Source of the DNA: Carallia brachiata
Taxonomy: Eukaryota > Streptophyta > Magnoliopsida > Malpighiales > Rhizophoraceae
Direction of reading: 5' to 3'
DNA: 64,000 nt
Assembly: GCA_021464245.1 (NCBI GenBank)
Contig: JADCRB010000001.1
Coordinates: forward strand, 3,020,829-3,084,828
Under the pieces are notes generated by a model. It did not search any database. It was given only the letters and a program-made list of their open reading frames with translations, and was not told where the DNA came from. Every line of letters begins with the position of its first letter. Within the stretch, counting starts at the first letter, position 1. Both the position numbers and the translations under genes were made by a program. This document shows, piece by piece, positions 10,745 to 22,151 of the stretch.

Positions 10745-11846
10745 ATGGCAGAGAAGGTATGTGGATCCTATTATTTTTCTATCTCTTTGTCACTTGGCAA
10801 ACTCTTGTCTTTTCCTTCCTCTTTCTGTCGTGGGTGTTTTTTCTGTTTCCTTTTTTTCCACAGTTCTTGTTTTGTTTGAACTTTTGGGTATCTCCGCTTC
10901 CATTTCATCTGTGTCAGACTGTCCGTACCATATTTCAGTTATAATTCTTTCTTGTCCGCAATTCCCAAAAGAAAATTCTGTCTCTTTGTGATCAGTGGGA
11001 CAAAGTTTATAATTTTCTCTGCATCATTTTTCTTTTTTGGCTTTATAACAGTAGTAAGTTGTTTTGTATATGACATTACACAATGTTACAGGTTACAATA
11101 ATGGTTATTAGAGTTGACTCGGTTGTAAGAAATGCTGCAAGAAGATTAAGAAAGTGCTGTGCAAAATCCCTCGTGAGTACTCTTCTGTCATTAACCAATT
11201 TTTTCTGGAAATTCAAGGATAGTGACTGAGTTTATTTCCTGGAATTTTGGTGACTTTATGAACAAGAGAAATTCAGAACCAGATATACGAAGAGGAGTTA
11301 AACAAAGTGATAATCACTGTGGTCAGTTGCTGTCCGGAGAAGGTGAAGGACAAGATTTGCCGCAAAGCCGGTAATATAATTCTGTGCGGCGTCGAGATCA
11401 TAGTCCCACCAGCACCAGGGCCTGTAGGGCCAGCGCCGCCTTCAGCCCCTGTACTCAAAGACAATGGAGAGAATGGGAAACCTAAACCTAAACCTAACAA
11501 CCGTAAGGTTACATTTGTTGAACCCCCCAAACCGGACCCAAAACCACCTTCCCCCAAGCCTGCCCCTGAACTGGCTCCTAAGCCACCTTCTCCATCAAAT
11601 CCTAAACCTCCTGAGCCGGCACCAGGGTTCCCACCGCCGGCCTTCCCACAACCAGCGCCTTGTTGTTGGGAATGCCGTGAAGGTTATGGGTGGGGCCCAT
11701 GTTACTGGGACCCTTGCATGCCACCCCCATGTTATGGAAGGCCAGTTTATGACAGCTGGGGCTGCGGCTGCAGAAGGATTTATGTAAGCAGATGTTCTGA
11801 TTATGTGTCTGAAGAAAATCCAAATGCAGCGTGCATAATCATGTGA
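10745..11846 (+). pseudogene. HMA/proline-rich protein (Pi21-like HIPP), copy 1, frameshift in exon 2
   Basis: The gene has three exons: 10745-10756 (MAEK), 11092-11172 and 11269-11846. It would encode about 223 residues. Exons 2-3 form an N-terminal heavy-metal-associated-like domain (VTIMVIRVDLGCKKCCKKI, continuing to ILCGVEII). A long Pro/Lys-rich middle follows, then a Cys/Tyr/Trp-rich tail ending CIIM, a CaaX prenylation signal. This architecture matches plant isoprenylated HMA proteins of the kind annotated as PYRICULARIA ORYZAE RESISTANCE 21-like. In this copy exon 2 reads GTTGACTCGG where unit 2 reads GTTGACCTCGG. The lost C (near 11118) shifts the frame in the metal-binding loop. Exon 3 is in frame throughout. 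The 3' end is duplicated downstream (12482-12648). Confidence 0.82.
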
Positions 11847-13345
11847 ATGCGCACCATCAATGGACATCAATATCATACAATGTCATGGTCTTCTAATTGC
11901 CTGATTGATTGGAATTTTGAGTCAATTATTTCGGGGATGCACATGGGGGAGTATCATATTTTCATTGTGTAGAATATGGATACCGGGGCTTCATGTGACA
12001 ATAAAAGATTAATAAATAAATTTGGTGAAGTGGCTTTGCGGAATTTTGTTGTATTGTGCAGTTCAGTCTAGTTAGTCTTATAAGTATTCTTATTTAAAAA
12101 TTTTGTCTAAATAAGTTTCAAGTCTAATTAGTAGATGATCTTTTGACCACATTTGTTGTAAGCCTTTGTTGTCGTTCATTCATGTTTTGTTCAAGTTGTT
12201 TTGATGGTATCATATCGATTTATGTACGAAATTTGTGTGATTAATGTAATAATTTTTTTTCCTTAAAAAAAAAAGAAGTGGGCATTGGTGCACAAGCAAT
12301 TGTTGTTTTTAAAGGAAAACAAACGTAGTTAACCAATTTTTTGGCAATAAAAAGTCCCTAGTTGTTGCTTTTCATGATGGATCTCCTTTTCCATGCCTTT
12401 CCCTTTCGACATTGTTTTTGACGTAATCATGGGAAAGATAGGGACTTGTGGTGTGACTATTTCCAATTACTTTTGTCCTTTAGGATCCATGTTATGGAAG
12501 GCCAGTTTATGACCGCTGGGCCGGCGGTGGCTGCAGAAGGATTTATGCGAGCAGATGTTCTGATTACGTGTCTGAAGAAAATCCCAATGCAGCAAGATCA
12601 AAAAAAAGAAAGAAAGAAAATCCCAATGCAGCGTGCATAATCATGTGAATGCGCACCATCCATGGACATCAATATCATACAATGTCATGATCTTCTAATT
12701 GCCTGATTGGTTGGAATTTTTGAATCATTTATTTCGGGGATGCACATGGGGAATATCATATTTTCATTGTGTAGAATGTAAACATAGGGGTTTCATATGA
12801 TAATAAAAGATTAATAAAGAAATTTGGTGAAGTCGGTTTTGATGACTTTGCTGACTTGTACAGTTCAATTTGGTTAATTTTGTAGATATTCTTGTCTGAG
12901 AGTTTTATTTAAATAAGTTTTAAGTTTAGTTAATATATGATCTTTTGATCACATTTGTTATAAATATTTATTACTGTTTATTCCTGTTTTGCTCAAGTCG
13001 TTTTGATGCTTTCATATTAACTTATGTATAGAATTTATGTGATTAATTTAATAACTTCTTTCACTTAGAAAAAAAAAAAAAAAAAGTGGGCATTGGTGCA
13101 CAAGCAATTGTTCTTTTTAAAGGAAAATAAAAGTTGTTACCAAATTTTTAGGTAATAAAAAGTTCCATCAGTCATTGCTTTTCTGTGGTCATGGTGCATC
13201 TCCTTTTCCTTGCCTTTCCCTTTTGACATTGTTTTGCTAACGTAATCATCATCTATGGGAAAGATGGGCACTTTTTTGAACACGAGATGGGGAAGATGGG
13301 GACTTGTGGTGTGACTTGTTCTTTAGGATCTATAACCTATAGAGC
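11700..13345 (+). repeat. Tandem repeat of HIPP 3' end and flank, unit 1
   Basis: A segment of about 780-850 bp, running from the last coding part of the HIPP gene through its 3' flank, occurs twice in a row (about 11703-12480 and 12482-13326). A short start of a third copy follows (AGGATCTATAACC, from about 13326). Landmarks repeated in each are ATGTTATGGAAGGCCAGT, AAGTGGGCATTGGTGCAC and GGGACTTGTGGTGTGAC. Units 2 and 3 have the same arrangement. Confidence 0.8.
12482..12648 (+). pseudogene. Duplicated 3' exon fragment of HIPP, copy 1
   Basis: This piece repeats the coding end of the HIPP gene, from the DPCYGRPVYD region to the CIIM terminus and stop at 12646-12648. It has no HMA domain, proline-rich part or start codon. 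It carries its own small internal duplication: the segment GAAAATCCCAATGCAG occurs twice, separated by an A-rich linker, which breaks the frame before the CaaX end. A splice acceptor-like TTTAG precedes it, so alternative use as a terminal exon of the HIPP gene is conceivable but unproven. Confidence 0.65.
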
Positions 13346-14738
13346 ACACCCAAATGGACCTAGTTTTTTTTTTTTTTTTGAGTTATAATGGAGGTGAAGC
13401 TATGGAAAAGTTAAAACAAAATCATTAAATTTCGACCACATGACTAACATCAAATCAATTACCAACATAATTTGTTTTCATGTTATATTAGTTATTTAAG
13501 GTGTAAATTAAGAAAAAGATTAGATGACAGCATATAAATACGTGTATAATAAATACATAATAATTTAAATTATTAAATTATAAAAAATATATTAAATTTT
13601 AAAAAATAAATAAATAAATTATTAAATATTATTAAATTAATTATATACTTTATACATATTTTATTAAATATATTTATATAATTTTAATCAGTAAACTATA
13701 ACAAATTGAAAACATTATAAATTAGATATAATAGTCCGTTTTACACCTTTTTCTCTGTTTACAAAAATATATCCTTGCCCCTTGAAATAAGAAATATAAA
13801 ATAGATTTATCACGTTGTACTCTTTTTATATTACATTTTGAAAGGTTGATCTGATTTAAGTTACTAACAATCCTAACTTAGAGCAATGTTGGTTGTAGAA
13901 TTCTTAGTGGTTAGAAATGCCTTTGATCATGCTATATGCTATAAAATAAAATGCGGATGGATGCAACACAGACATGTGAAACATTTTGTACCCGCCAACA
14001 AAGAAATCACGTACAAGATTTCTTTGGATATTTTCCAAAAAAAAAGAAAAAAAAAATTATTTATTTTTTATCAATTCAAACAACTATTTTTTACTTTTTT
14101 TTCTCACAAATTACTATTTACTTTTTTTCATAACTTTTTAATTTTTACTTTTAATCTATCGTAATATTATTATTATTATATTATTTTTTATTCATTTTCT
14201 TTTTTATTCACTTTCTATTAACACCATTCATGTTTGGCCGAGTACACAGTATTATCAAATCAAACAACTTATATATCGAAACAATATGTACCACTCAATA
14301 AAGAAATCGCGTACAAGATTCCTTTTTTTGTCGTTTTTTTTTACGATAAGGTGCTAACTGTCATTGATTTAAGAAAAAAGTTGGATCCAAAAAAAAAAAA
14401 AAAGAAAAAAGTTACATTTTTTTAAAAGGCCTATTCAAAACGTTTCTAAAAATAATTGATTAAATTTGATGTGTAACTAAATATATTTTATGTATAAAAA
14501 TAATAATAATAATTTTTTCTTCTTCTTTTTAATTACATTTAAAATTAAAACAGTTACAAATTAAATACAATCAATTATATTCAAATAACATTTTAAATAA
14601 TTTCTTATTAAAAATATAACAATACTCTTCATTTAAAATGTCTAAATAGAGCAAAGACAAAAGTTCACGTACAATATTAAGGAAAAAGTTGTAAGGCAGA
14701 TACAAAGTTTCTGAAAGATCTTTTGAAAATGCAATCTC
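13346..14738. other. AT-rich spacer, no gene seen
   Basis: Very AT-rich DNA with poly-A and poly-T runs (for example about 14037-14056 and 14389-14409) and TTA repeats near 14168-14185. Two similar stretches (about 13980-14050 and 14285-14350) both contain AAAGAAATCxCGTACAAGATT, an internal direct repeat. Short open frames here are lysine- or phenylalanine-rich by composition only. Confidence 0.4.
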
Positions 14739-14789
14739 CGATTCCAATGCCTTAGGCAAGTCATTGATCCAGGCATGTAATGCTGTTAG
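14739..14789 (-). pseudogene. PPR gene, 3' piece beyond the copia insertion, copy 1
   Basis: On the minus strand this short piece continues the PPR gene past the retrotransposon. It encodes ALHAWINDLPKALES, which in SVR7/P67-type proteins directly follows the segment found at the other side of the element. After LES the similarity stops, so the C-terminal SMR domain normally expected is missing. The last five bases (14785-14789, GTTAG) are the left target duplication of the copia element. Confidence 0.75.
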
Positions 14790-15003
14790 TATTGAAGTTA
14801 GTCAAATTTAATTTTTAATTATGTTTGAGTAGGACTTGATTGTTTAGTGTTTTCATATTCGGGTAGAATTAATTTTATTGTTACTAGTATATAAGGATGT
14901 GTGATTTATATTTTAAGTGTGTATTTCTCATTATTTTTGTGTGACTTATTCAATTAATAAAGTCGTAGTGTTAATTAATTTAAACCAATAGTGGTATCAG
15001 AGC
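14790..15003 (+). repeat. Copia copy 1: 5' LTR and primer-binding site
   Basis: The LTR is about 201 bp and ends CCAATA. It contains ATATAAGGA (about 14888) as a possible TATA element. The 12-base TGGTATCAGAGC at 14992-15003 is the classic plant initiator-Met primer site. In units 2 and 3 the LTR starts TGTTGAAG; here the second base is A, so the TG end is mutated. Confidence 0.85.
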
Positions 15004-15763
15004 TAATCGATCGAGAAGTCACCGCCATTAAGTTTCAGATTCGATGATCGAAAATAAGAATCGATCACGGAATTTTTGTTGGATTTGTTCGAGTTAAGTA
15101 CTAGCGAAGTTATCGCCGTTAGATATCGTGAGAGATATCTGATCTGAATAGAAGAGGAAAAAAAAAGAGGACAGTAGCATCAAAGTCACCGGCAATTCGC
15201 CGGATCCTTGCCAGAGCCGCCGTCGATCACCACAGCGCCGCCGCCACAGTCACCGTTCGTCGTCAACACTATCCCCTGCACCACCGACCGCCGATCTTCA
15301 GGAATCCGGCATTCACGCACCAGAAAAGTCACCAGAAACTGCCAGATCTACAAGGACCGAAAGTTCAAGCCGCCCCCTTTCCGCACCGGAAAACGCTTCC
15401 TCCACTCACCGATGAACGTTGAAATGACCAGGAATCACTTCCCAAGCCACCGATTCTCCTTGGCCAGCCAAGAACGCGTCGTTTCGTCGCCGTAAACTCT
15501 CTTGATTGTCGCCGGACAATCGCGAAACTCTTTCTCACCGGTTCTATCACCGTCTTACACATTGCTCCAGTCGCCGACGATGACGCAACCACCATTCGCA
15601 CGTCTCACCGGAGGTCTCTTCATCGCCGGCCAAAGTTTGTTGCAGGAAATTACCTCGCCGACGCTCACCCTTGTCGCCGGAGATTCCTTGGGTTAACAAC
15701 AGGTGGTTTTTGAGAAAAAGAAACAAGGGGGGCCAGATCAGCAAATATAAAAATGGATTGACG

Positions 15764-16900
15764 ATGAATTTTAATATAAATGGCAGTAGTTCAGTCTCAG
15801 TTCCCGTTTTAGATGGGAAAAATTACAACCGATGGTGTGTGCAGATGAAAGTATTATTTGATTACAACAAGTTGCTCAGTGTTGTTGAGAACGGAGTTGA
15901 AGAACTTGCTGCAGATGCAACAGAAGCATAACGGACTGTTCATCGTGACACACCAGAAGAAAGATAAGAAGGCGTTGTATTTTATTCATCAATCGGTGAA
16001 TAATGATAATTTTGATAAAATTACAGGTGCAACTACATCAAAACAAGCGTGGGATACTTTGACGACGTATTTTCAAGGTGCGGATAAAGTGAAAAAGGTG
16101 AAACTCCAAACCTTACGACGTCAGTTTGAGTTGTTGCAGATGGAAACCTCATAAACGGTTTCAGTTTATATTAGTAGAGTTCTTGCCCTCACGAATCAGA
16201 TGAAAGTTTATGGAGAGCAGCTTAATGATCAAATTAAAGTTGAGAAGATTTTGAGGAAACTCACACCGCGATATGAGCACATCGTGATTGCAATTGAGGA
16301 AGCACATGATTTGTCACAGATGTCAATTGATGTATTGATAGGGATGTTGTAAGCTCACGAGCAGCGCATGAATAAGAAGTACATCGTGGTTGCAATTGAG
16401 GAAGCACATGATTTGTCATAGATGTCAGTTGATGTATTGATAGGGATGTTGCAAGCTCACGAGCAGCGCATGAATAAGAAGTGCATTGAGAAGCCAGTCG
16501 AGCAAGCCCTTCAGAGTCAAGCTCCCATCAGAGGCGAGCAGAATGATCAATCGCAACAGAGGCAAAATTCCTCTCGTGGAAGAGGAAGAGGACGAGGACG
16601 TGGTAGATTTTACAACAATCGAGGTCGTGGAGGTCGCTACAATAATTATGGAGGTAGAGACAATTTTCAGAGAAATACGGACCAGACTAACATAATTCGT
16701 GGTCGAGGCCGAGGACAAGGAAGAGATCAAGGTAGAGGAAGGTAAGATAAATCTAATATTGAGTGTTATTCATGTCACAAGTGTGACCACTATTCTCATG
16801 AGTGTTGGTCAAAGGAAAATAATCAAGCAGCACATTGTGCACAAGAGCATGCACAAGAGGGAGATGGTGATGGAAATCAAACCCTTATGATGGTTACTAC
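15764..16900 (+). pseudogene. Copia gag, copy 1, with stops
   Basis: The gag starts near MNFNINGSSS and carries a UBN2-type copia gag region (LDGKNYNRWCVQMKVLF, then the KQAWDTL and LRRQFELLQME segments). An RGG/RGR-rich tract lies at about 16575-16740, and a zinc knuckle, CX2CX4HX4C (CYSCHKCDHYSHEC), at about 16760-16800. In-frame stops interrupt it at several CAA/CAG positions, for example EA-stop at 15929-15931 and GML-stop near 16350. A 34-codon segment (VAIEEAHDLS to RMNKK) is directly duplicated at about 16287-16490. Confidence 0.8.
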
Positions 16901-16924
16901 AGCCACTAAAACACCAATTACAAC

Positions 16925-18230
16925 ACATGGTTCTTGGACACCAAATGCACCAATCATATGTGTGGAAAGAAGGAGTTTTTTGTGGATCTTAATGAGTCAA
17001 TCCGCTCCACTATTAAATTTGCTGATGATAGCAGCGTTCCGATGATGGGAAAGAGGCTAATTCTCATTAAGTTAAAGAATGGAGACCATAATTATATCTC
17101 AGATGTGTTCTATGTGCCAGATATGAAAAGTAACCTTATCAGTTTGGGCCAATTGCTTGAAAAGGGGTACAACATTATGCTACGTGATAACTGTCTCTCA
17201 ATCACTAATGGTAGAGGTACACTTATTCTCAAATCCCTTTTGACGAAGAACCGGATGTTTCGAGTTGATATTGCCACAGATGTTTACACTTGTTTGAGTG
17301 CTGTTGTGAAAGACGAATCTTGGTTGTGGCATCCTCGGTTTGGTCATTTGAATTTTCACAGTTTGAAGGTGCTTGCACAGGATAATATGGTAAAAGGTTT
17401 TGCCCAAGATTAATCATCCAAACCAAATATGTGAGGCTTGTATCCTTGAAAAACAGAGCAAATTACCTTTTGTGGAAAGGAGAACTTGGCGTGCAAGACA
17501 TCTACTCCAGCTTATTCACTCCGATGTTTGTGGTCCAATGAGTGTTCTATCAGTTGGGAACAATAGGTATTTTCTCACCTTCATTAATGATTTTTCAAAG
17601 AAAACATAAGTTTATATCATGCAGAGGAAGTCTGAAGTGTTTGATTGCTTTAAGAAGTTTAAGGCATTTGTTGAGAGGCAAAGTGGCTGTTATATAAAGG
17701 TTTTGCGGACTGATGGAGGTGGTGAATATGTTTCTAATGAGTTTAAGGAGTATTGTGAAAAATATGGCATAAAGCATAAAGTTACTTTTCCCTACACCAC
17801 AGCATAATGGAGTTGCTGAAAGGATCAACAAATCGATCATGAATATGGTTAGAAGCTTATTAAAGGCCAAAGAAGTGCCCAATCCCTTTTGGGCAGAAGC
17901 TGTGTTGTATTCTGTTTACTTGTTGAATAGGTGTCCAACAGCAAGTATTCAGAATATCACTCCTGAAGAAGCATAGACCAGTTTTAAGCCTAGTGTGAGA
18001 CATCTTAGGGTGTTTGGTTCGATTGCTTATGCACATATTCCTATTAAGATAAGGACAAAGTTAGATGATCGAGGAATGAAGACAATTTTGATTGGTTATT
18101 CAAAGGGATGATACAAGTTATTCAATCCCCTGACAAAGAAGGTGATTTTGAGCAGAGATGTGACTTTTGCAGAAGATGAAGCTTGAAAATTTGATGCTGA
18201 GAAGTACAATGATTCTCAAAGACGTCCTAT
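16925..18230 (+). pseudogene. Copia protease and integrase, copy 1, broken
   Basis: The protease motif is at about 16930-16965 as WFLDTKCTNHMCG, where the catalytic DTG/DSG glycine has become Lys. The GAG-pre-integrase segment ([14 protein letters not shown] and [14 protein letters not shown]) is at 17320-17470. The integrase core follows with HSDVCGPM (first Asp, near 17518), LRTDGGGEY (second Asp, near 17704) and NGVAER (Glu, near 17812). A Trp codon is a TAA stop at 17607-17609. Two bases are missing near 17795-17800 relative to unit 2. Other stops are at former Trp codons. No function is expected. Confidence 0.8.
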
Positions 18231-18419
18231 TGCTATTTTGGGAGAATATGAGTCTCAAGTTGTAGTCCCTAATGCAAATAGGGAAGTTGCTCCAGTTCCT
18301 ACTCAGAATTCAATACCACAAGCTCCCCAAGAGAATTCAAGACCGAGGAAAAATCGCCAACAGTCAGTTAGATTACAAGATTATGAGTTAATCCCTGATA
18401 ATACAGTTAATGATGATGG

Positions 18420-19996
18420 GGATTTGGTTCATTTTGCAATGTTTGCAGATTGTGAACATGTATCATTTGATGAGGCGATTCAAGACCCTAAGTGGATGAA
18501 TGTAATGAATGAAGAAATTAAGGCGATTGAGAAGAATAAGACTTGGGAGCTTACTAAAATCTCACGATGTCACAAAATTATTGATGTAAAGTGGGTTTTC
18601 AAGACTAAAAGGAGTCAAATGGAGAAGTAGAGAGATACAAGGCAAGATTGGTAGCTAAAGGATTTGAACAACGCCCTGGTTATGACTACTATGAGGTTTT
18701 CTCCCCTGTTGCTCGCATGGAAACTGTTAGACTTATTATTACTTTGACTGCTTAGAATCATTGGAGAATTCATCAAATGGATGTGAAGTCAGCTTTTCTC
18801 AACAGTCAACTTGAAGAGGAAGTGTTTGTGAAGCAACCTCCAAGTTTTGTGAAGGAAGGATGTGAAGAGAAGGTGTATAAGTTGAAGAAAGTGCTGTATG
18901 GATTGAAAAGCGCTGTATGGATTGAAGCAAGCACCTAAAGTATGGAATAAGCACATTGATTCTTTCTTCCATGAAGCTAATTTTCAAAAGTGTCTGTCTG
19001 AGCATGCCTTATATGTGAAAGTTAATGGTGATTGTGATATCTTGTTGGTATGTTTATATGTTGATGACTTGATCTTCACAGGCAACAATCACAGAATGAT
19101 TGAAGACTTTAAGAAGTCGATGATGAGTGAGTTTGAAATGACTGATTTGGGCTTAATGTCATACTTTCTTGGCATTGAAGTGATTCAAGGAGATGATGGA
19201 ATATTTATTTGCTAGAAGAGTTATGCTACAGAGTTGTTGAAGAAGTTTCGGATGCATGATTGCAATCCTATGAGAACACCTATTAAAGTTGACACTAAAT
19301 TGTCTAAAGAAGGCAATGAAGCACATGTTGATTCCACACACTTTAAGCAAATTGTTGGAAGTTTTAAGACCCGACATATCTTATAGAGTTTGTTTGATTA
19401 GCAAGTTTTTGGAGTCTCTTCGTCAATCTCATATGCAAGTTGCTAAGAGGATTATACGGTACATTAACGGGACGTTTGATCATGGCCTACTTTATACTTC
19501 ATCTAAGAATTGTGCTCTTGTAGACTATTCTGATAGTGATTGGGGTGGAGATGTTGATGATCGAAGAAGTACTTCTGGTTATTGTTTCAATTTTGGCACA
19601 GCTACTTGTTCTTGGTCATCGAAGAAACAATTTATTATTACACTTTCGACTTGTGAAGCTGAATATGTAGCCGCAGCTTCTAGTGCTTGTCAAGCAGTTT
19701 GGTTGAGGAATTTATTGAGTGAGATTTATGTTCCAGTTGAAGGTCTTACGAAAATATTTGTTGATAATGTTTCAACTATTAATTTGGCAAAAACTCCAGT
19801 GACGCATGGAAGGAGTAAGCATATTGATACTCGTTTTCATTTTCTGAGAGATCAAGTTGATAAAGGAGAGATTGAATTGACTTATTGCAAGTCTGAAGAT
19901 CAAGTTACAGATATTCTCACGAAACCGTTGAAATTTGATGCGTTTGTCAAGTTAAAGCAGATGTTGGGAATGCGAGTATCACCAAATCAAGATTAA
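18420..19996 (+). pseudogene. Copia reverse transcriptase and RNase H, copy 1, broken
   Basis: The reverse transcriptase runs from WMNVMNEEIKAIEKNKTW (about 18493) through [23 protein letters not shown] and the active site YVDD (about 19057-19070). The RNase H carries DSDWGG (about 19534), the CEAEYVA segment (Glu, about 19650) and KHIDTRFHFLRDQ (Asp, about 19820). Frameshifts or stops lie near 18630, 18755, 18905-18930, 19213 and 19350. A 15-18-bp duplication, GCTGTATGGATTGAA, near 18894-18925 is shared by all three copies, so the element was already dead before the block was duplicated. Confidence 0.8.
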
Positions 19997-20002
19997 GGGG
20001 GA

Positions 20003-20212
20003 TGTTAAAGTTAATCCAGATTTAATTATTAATTATTGTTTGAATAGGACTTGGTTGTTTAGTGTGTTTTCATATTCGGGTAGAATTAGGATTTTGTTGT
20101 TGCTAATATATAAGGAAGTGTGATTTATGTTTTAAGTGTGTGCTTCTCATTATTGTTGTGTGACCTTATTCAATTAATAAAGTCATAGTATTAAGTTAAT
20201 TTAAAGCCAAAA
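20003..20212 (+). repeat. Copia copy 1: 3' LTR
   Basis: The 210-bp LTR starts TGTTAAAGTTAATCC after the purine tract AAGGGGGA and ends GCCAAAA before the target duplication GTTAG at 20213-20217. It differs from the 5' LTR by several substitutions and small indels, which indicates an old insertion. Confidence 0.85.
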
Positions 20213-21458
20213 GTTAGAGCTGCCCTAGGAGACAGGCCCTTGAGATGCAACGACCATTGGGTTGAAGACCTAGACTAGATGTCAGTATATATTCCATTTG
20301 CTAGACCCAACTCTATTAATTCACATGCTTGCTCCAACATGTTTAAGTTGACACAGAGGTCAATCAAACAATTACAGTAAGCCTTCTTTGCATCTGAACC
20401 GATAGAATTAAAAAGTTCAGCTGCTTTCTTCTTAAAATTTCCCTCACAGCCTTTCTCCTCCACCAGAAGTTTTACCACACAACCAAGCTTTGAATTGGCC
20501 CTCTCAATACATTCAACAAGCTTACCAAGTTCTTCCTTGGGTGTTTGATTCATCACATTCAGAAGACAACCACAGAACCGATCATCTGGGATTATGCCCG
20601 ATTCCATGGCTCGGTTGAATGTCCTCACAAACTCACTGGTAAGCTGTGCTCTTCCATAGCACTGGATAAGTGACGTCAAAACAAAAATATTAGGCTCAAA
20701 GCCTGCTTCCAACATCTCGTTCAATGTGTTCTCTGCTTCAAACACTTGCCCTCTGCATGAGTATATGGTAATCAAAGATGAGAAAGTCCAACTATCAGCC
20801 TTCGTACCAGAACTCTTCATGTCCTCATAAATTTCAACAGCTTCATCTACATAGCCAAGATCAGCACACATGGATAGCAGTGTATTATAAAGTATTACAT
20901 TCAACTCCAACCCCTTCTCCTTCATCTCTCTATAAACTTTAAGAGCATCCTCACCGTATCGAGCTCTACCATAAGCACGCAAGAGAGCTGAATAGGTCAC
21001 AAAACTTGGCGAAAGCCCATCGTTCAGCATATCCCTGTAGATTTTCTTAGCCTGCCAAGGCCTCTTGGCTTTTCCCATAGCATATAGTAAAGTGTTGTAA
21101 GTCACCAAATTTGGTTTAGTACCTAAAGCCTTCATTTCTTCGTGAACATTCAAAAACCCATCAAAATTCCCAGACAAGCTATAAATTTTAATCAATGTAG
21201 AGAACGTCACTGCATCAAGACGCCATTTTTCTGTTCTAGCACGATCATACAAGCTCAAAGCCATTTCAACATTACCAGCCCGACCATAGGCGTCAATCAT
21301 AGTCGAATAAGTAACACCATCAGGACTCAGCCCAAAACTCGGCATTTTCTCAAACCATTCCACAGCCTTATCGGGCAAATTCGACAACCTGGCACAGGTA
21401 ATTAATGTCGAAAACGTAGCATTATCTGGCTTAACCCCTCTCTCAAGCATTTCATCAT
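20213..21458 (-). pseudogene. PPR protein of SVR7/P67 type, copy 1, truncated at both ends
   Basis: On the minus strand this encodes about eight 35-residue PPR motifs of the P class, for example VTYSTMIDAYGRAGNVEMAL, VTYNTLLYAMGKAKRPWQAK and VTYSALLRAYGRARYGEDAL. The sequence closely resembles chloroplast PPR-SMR proteins of the At4g16390 (SVR7/P67) type, which act on plastid RNAs. Three lesions are visible. The N terminus, including any transit peptide, is cut at DEMLERG by the block junction (21458). A TAG stop at 20275-20277 replaces a residue that is usually Gln. The gene is split by the copia element at AALT/ALHAW. The frame is otherwise open from the junction to the stop. The upstream minus-strand sequence fused to it derives from the GDSL 3' flank, so no native promoter is attached. 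Confidence 0.88.
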
Positions 21459-22151
21459 CCCCCTTATGGAAATGGTATAGAAATGTGGGTGCCCCAATAC
21501 AGTAACAAATAAATGAGATCATATGACAATTCTGTGACAATTATTTGCCGTTACAATATTAATCATATGATTTTTTTTTTTTTCGATAAGCTATTATGTG
21601 ACAATGTTATATTCTTAACCACGCTCTAGAGGCAATGCTTGCCACAATGAATAATGTATGGGATGATGCCTTTTACATTAACGCAACTACATGTAAAAAA
21701 TATTTATATTAACCCAATAATAAGTTTCTCCAAATTTAATTATATTTTAACCCAAAAACTACTGTCATTAGATGAGCACTATAAATAAATTACATATCAA
21801 ACACTGGCACTGTGTTATTAAAAAAATAAAAATCTAACACGTTCTTTACAGACAAGACAAGTTCGCATAATTGGAAGCTTCTTACTTGTATCTATATATG
21901 AACCGAATACTTATATAAATTTATATGTAAGTAAATGTGAATGTTAGAGAATCCTACAAAATTGTGGAGATTTGATCACAATCAAAATCAAAATGGATTC
22001 TTTCCATGTATAGATCAATATACATTTCTTGCCTTATAAAAGAAAATCCGGATAATGAATCCTAAAATCTTGAACTACTTATAAACAGACCACCGCTCGA
22101 CCATCTGCATCACAGCAAGCGTAGATTGGAATACCAAAAAAGGCAATCAAA
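21458..22151 (+). promoter_or_regulatory. Block start and promoter of defensin-like copy 2
   Basis: Same content as 4784-5477: AT-rich spacer followed by TATA box ACTTATAAACA (about 22077-22087), some 65-70 bp before the ATG. The TA microsatellite near the middle is shorter than in unit 1. No gene is seen before 22152. Confidence 0.45.

Larger units (their letters stand above)
14790..20212 (+). mobile_element. Ty1/copia LTR retrotransposon, copy 1, inserted in the PPR gene
   Basis: The element is complete but dead. LTRs are 14790-14990 and 20003-20212. The primer site TGGTATCAGAGC (14992-15003, initiator Met tRNA type) follows the 5' LTR, and the polypurine tract AAGGGGGA precedes the 3' LTR. 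A 5-bp target duplication GTTAG flanks it (14785-14789, 20213-20217). Order of domains is gag, protease, integrase, reverse transcriptase, RNase H, which defines copia. About 760 bases of leader between primer site and gag include a GC-richer segment (15180-15700). The coding region carries many stops and frameshifts. Inserted in opposite orientation to the PPR gene. Confidence 0.93.
4784..21457. repeat. Tandem block, unit 1 (16.7 kb)
   Basis: This is the first of three direct tandem copies of one segment. It begins with TCCCCCTTATGG, just after the GDSL gene, and ends in the PPR coding sequence at the join to unit 2. It has an uninterrupted 25S-like fragment, so it lacks the gag-WOX retrotransposon. 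That absence accounts for its length being about 5.8 kb below unit 2. Order within: defensin-like gene, decayed transposon, unidentified frame, 25S fragment, HMA/proline-rich gene, duplicated 3' exon, PPR 3' fragment, copia, PPR body. Confidence 0.93.

Noticed and set aside
11273..11557. Glycine-rich minus-strand frame across the HIPP gene
   Set aside because: It is the reverse complement of the proline codons of exon 3, with no independent gene signals.
14992..15003. TGGTATCAGAGC as part of a tRNA gene
   Set aside because: Only the 12-base primer-site match is present, directly after an LTR. No tRNA body can be folded from the neighbouring bases.
16425..16730. A 101-codon serine-rich minus-strand frame over the copia gag, repeated in units 2 and 3
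   Set aside because: It is the antisense of the Arg-Gly repeat region of gag. Its composition follows directly from the plus-strand repeats.
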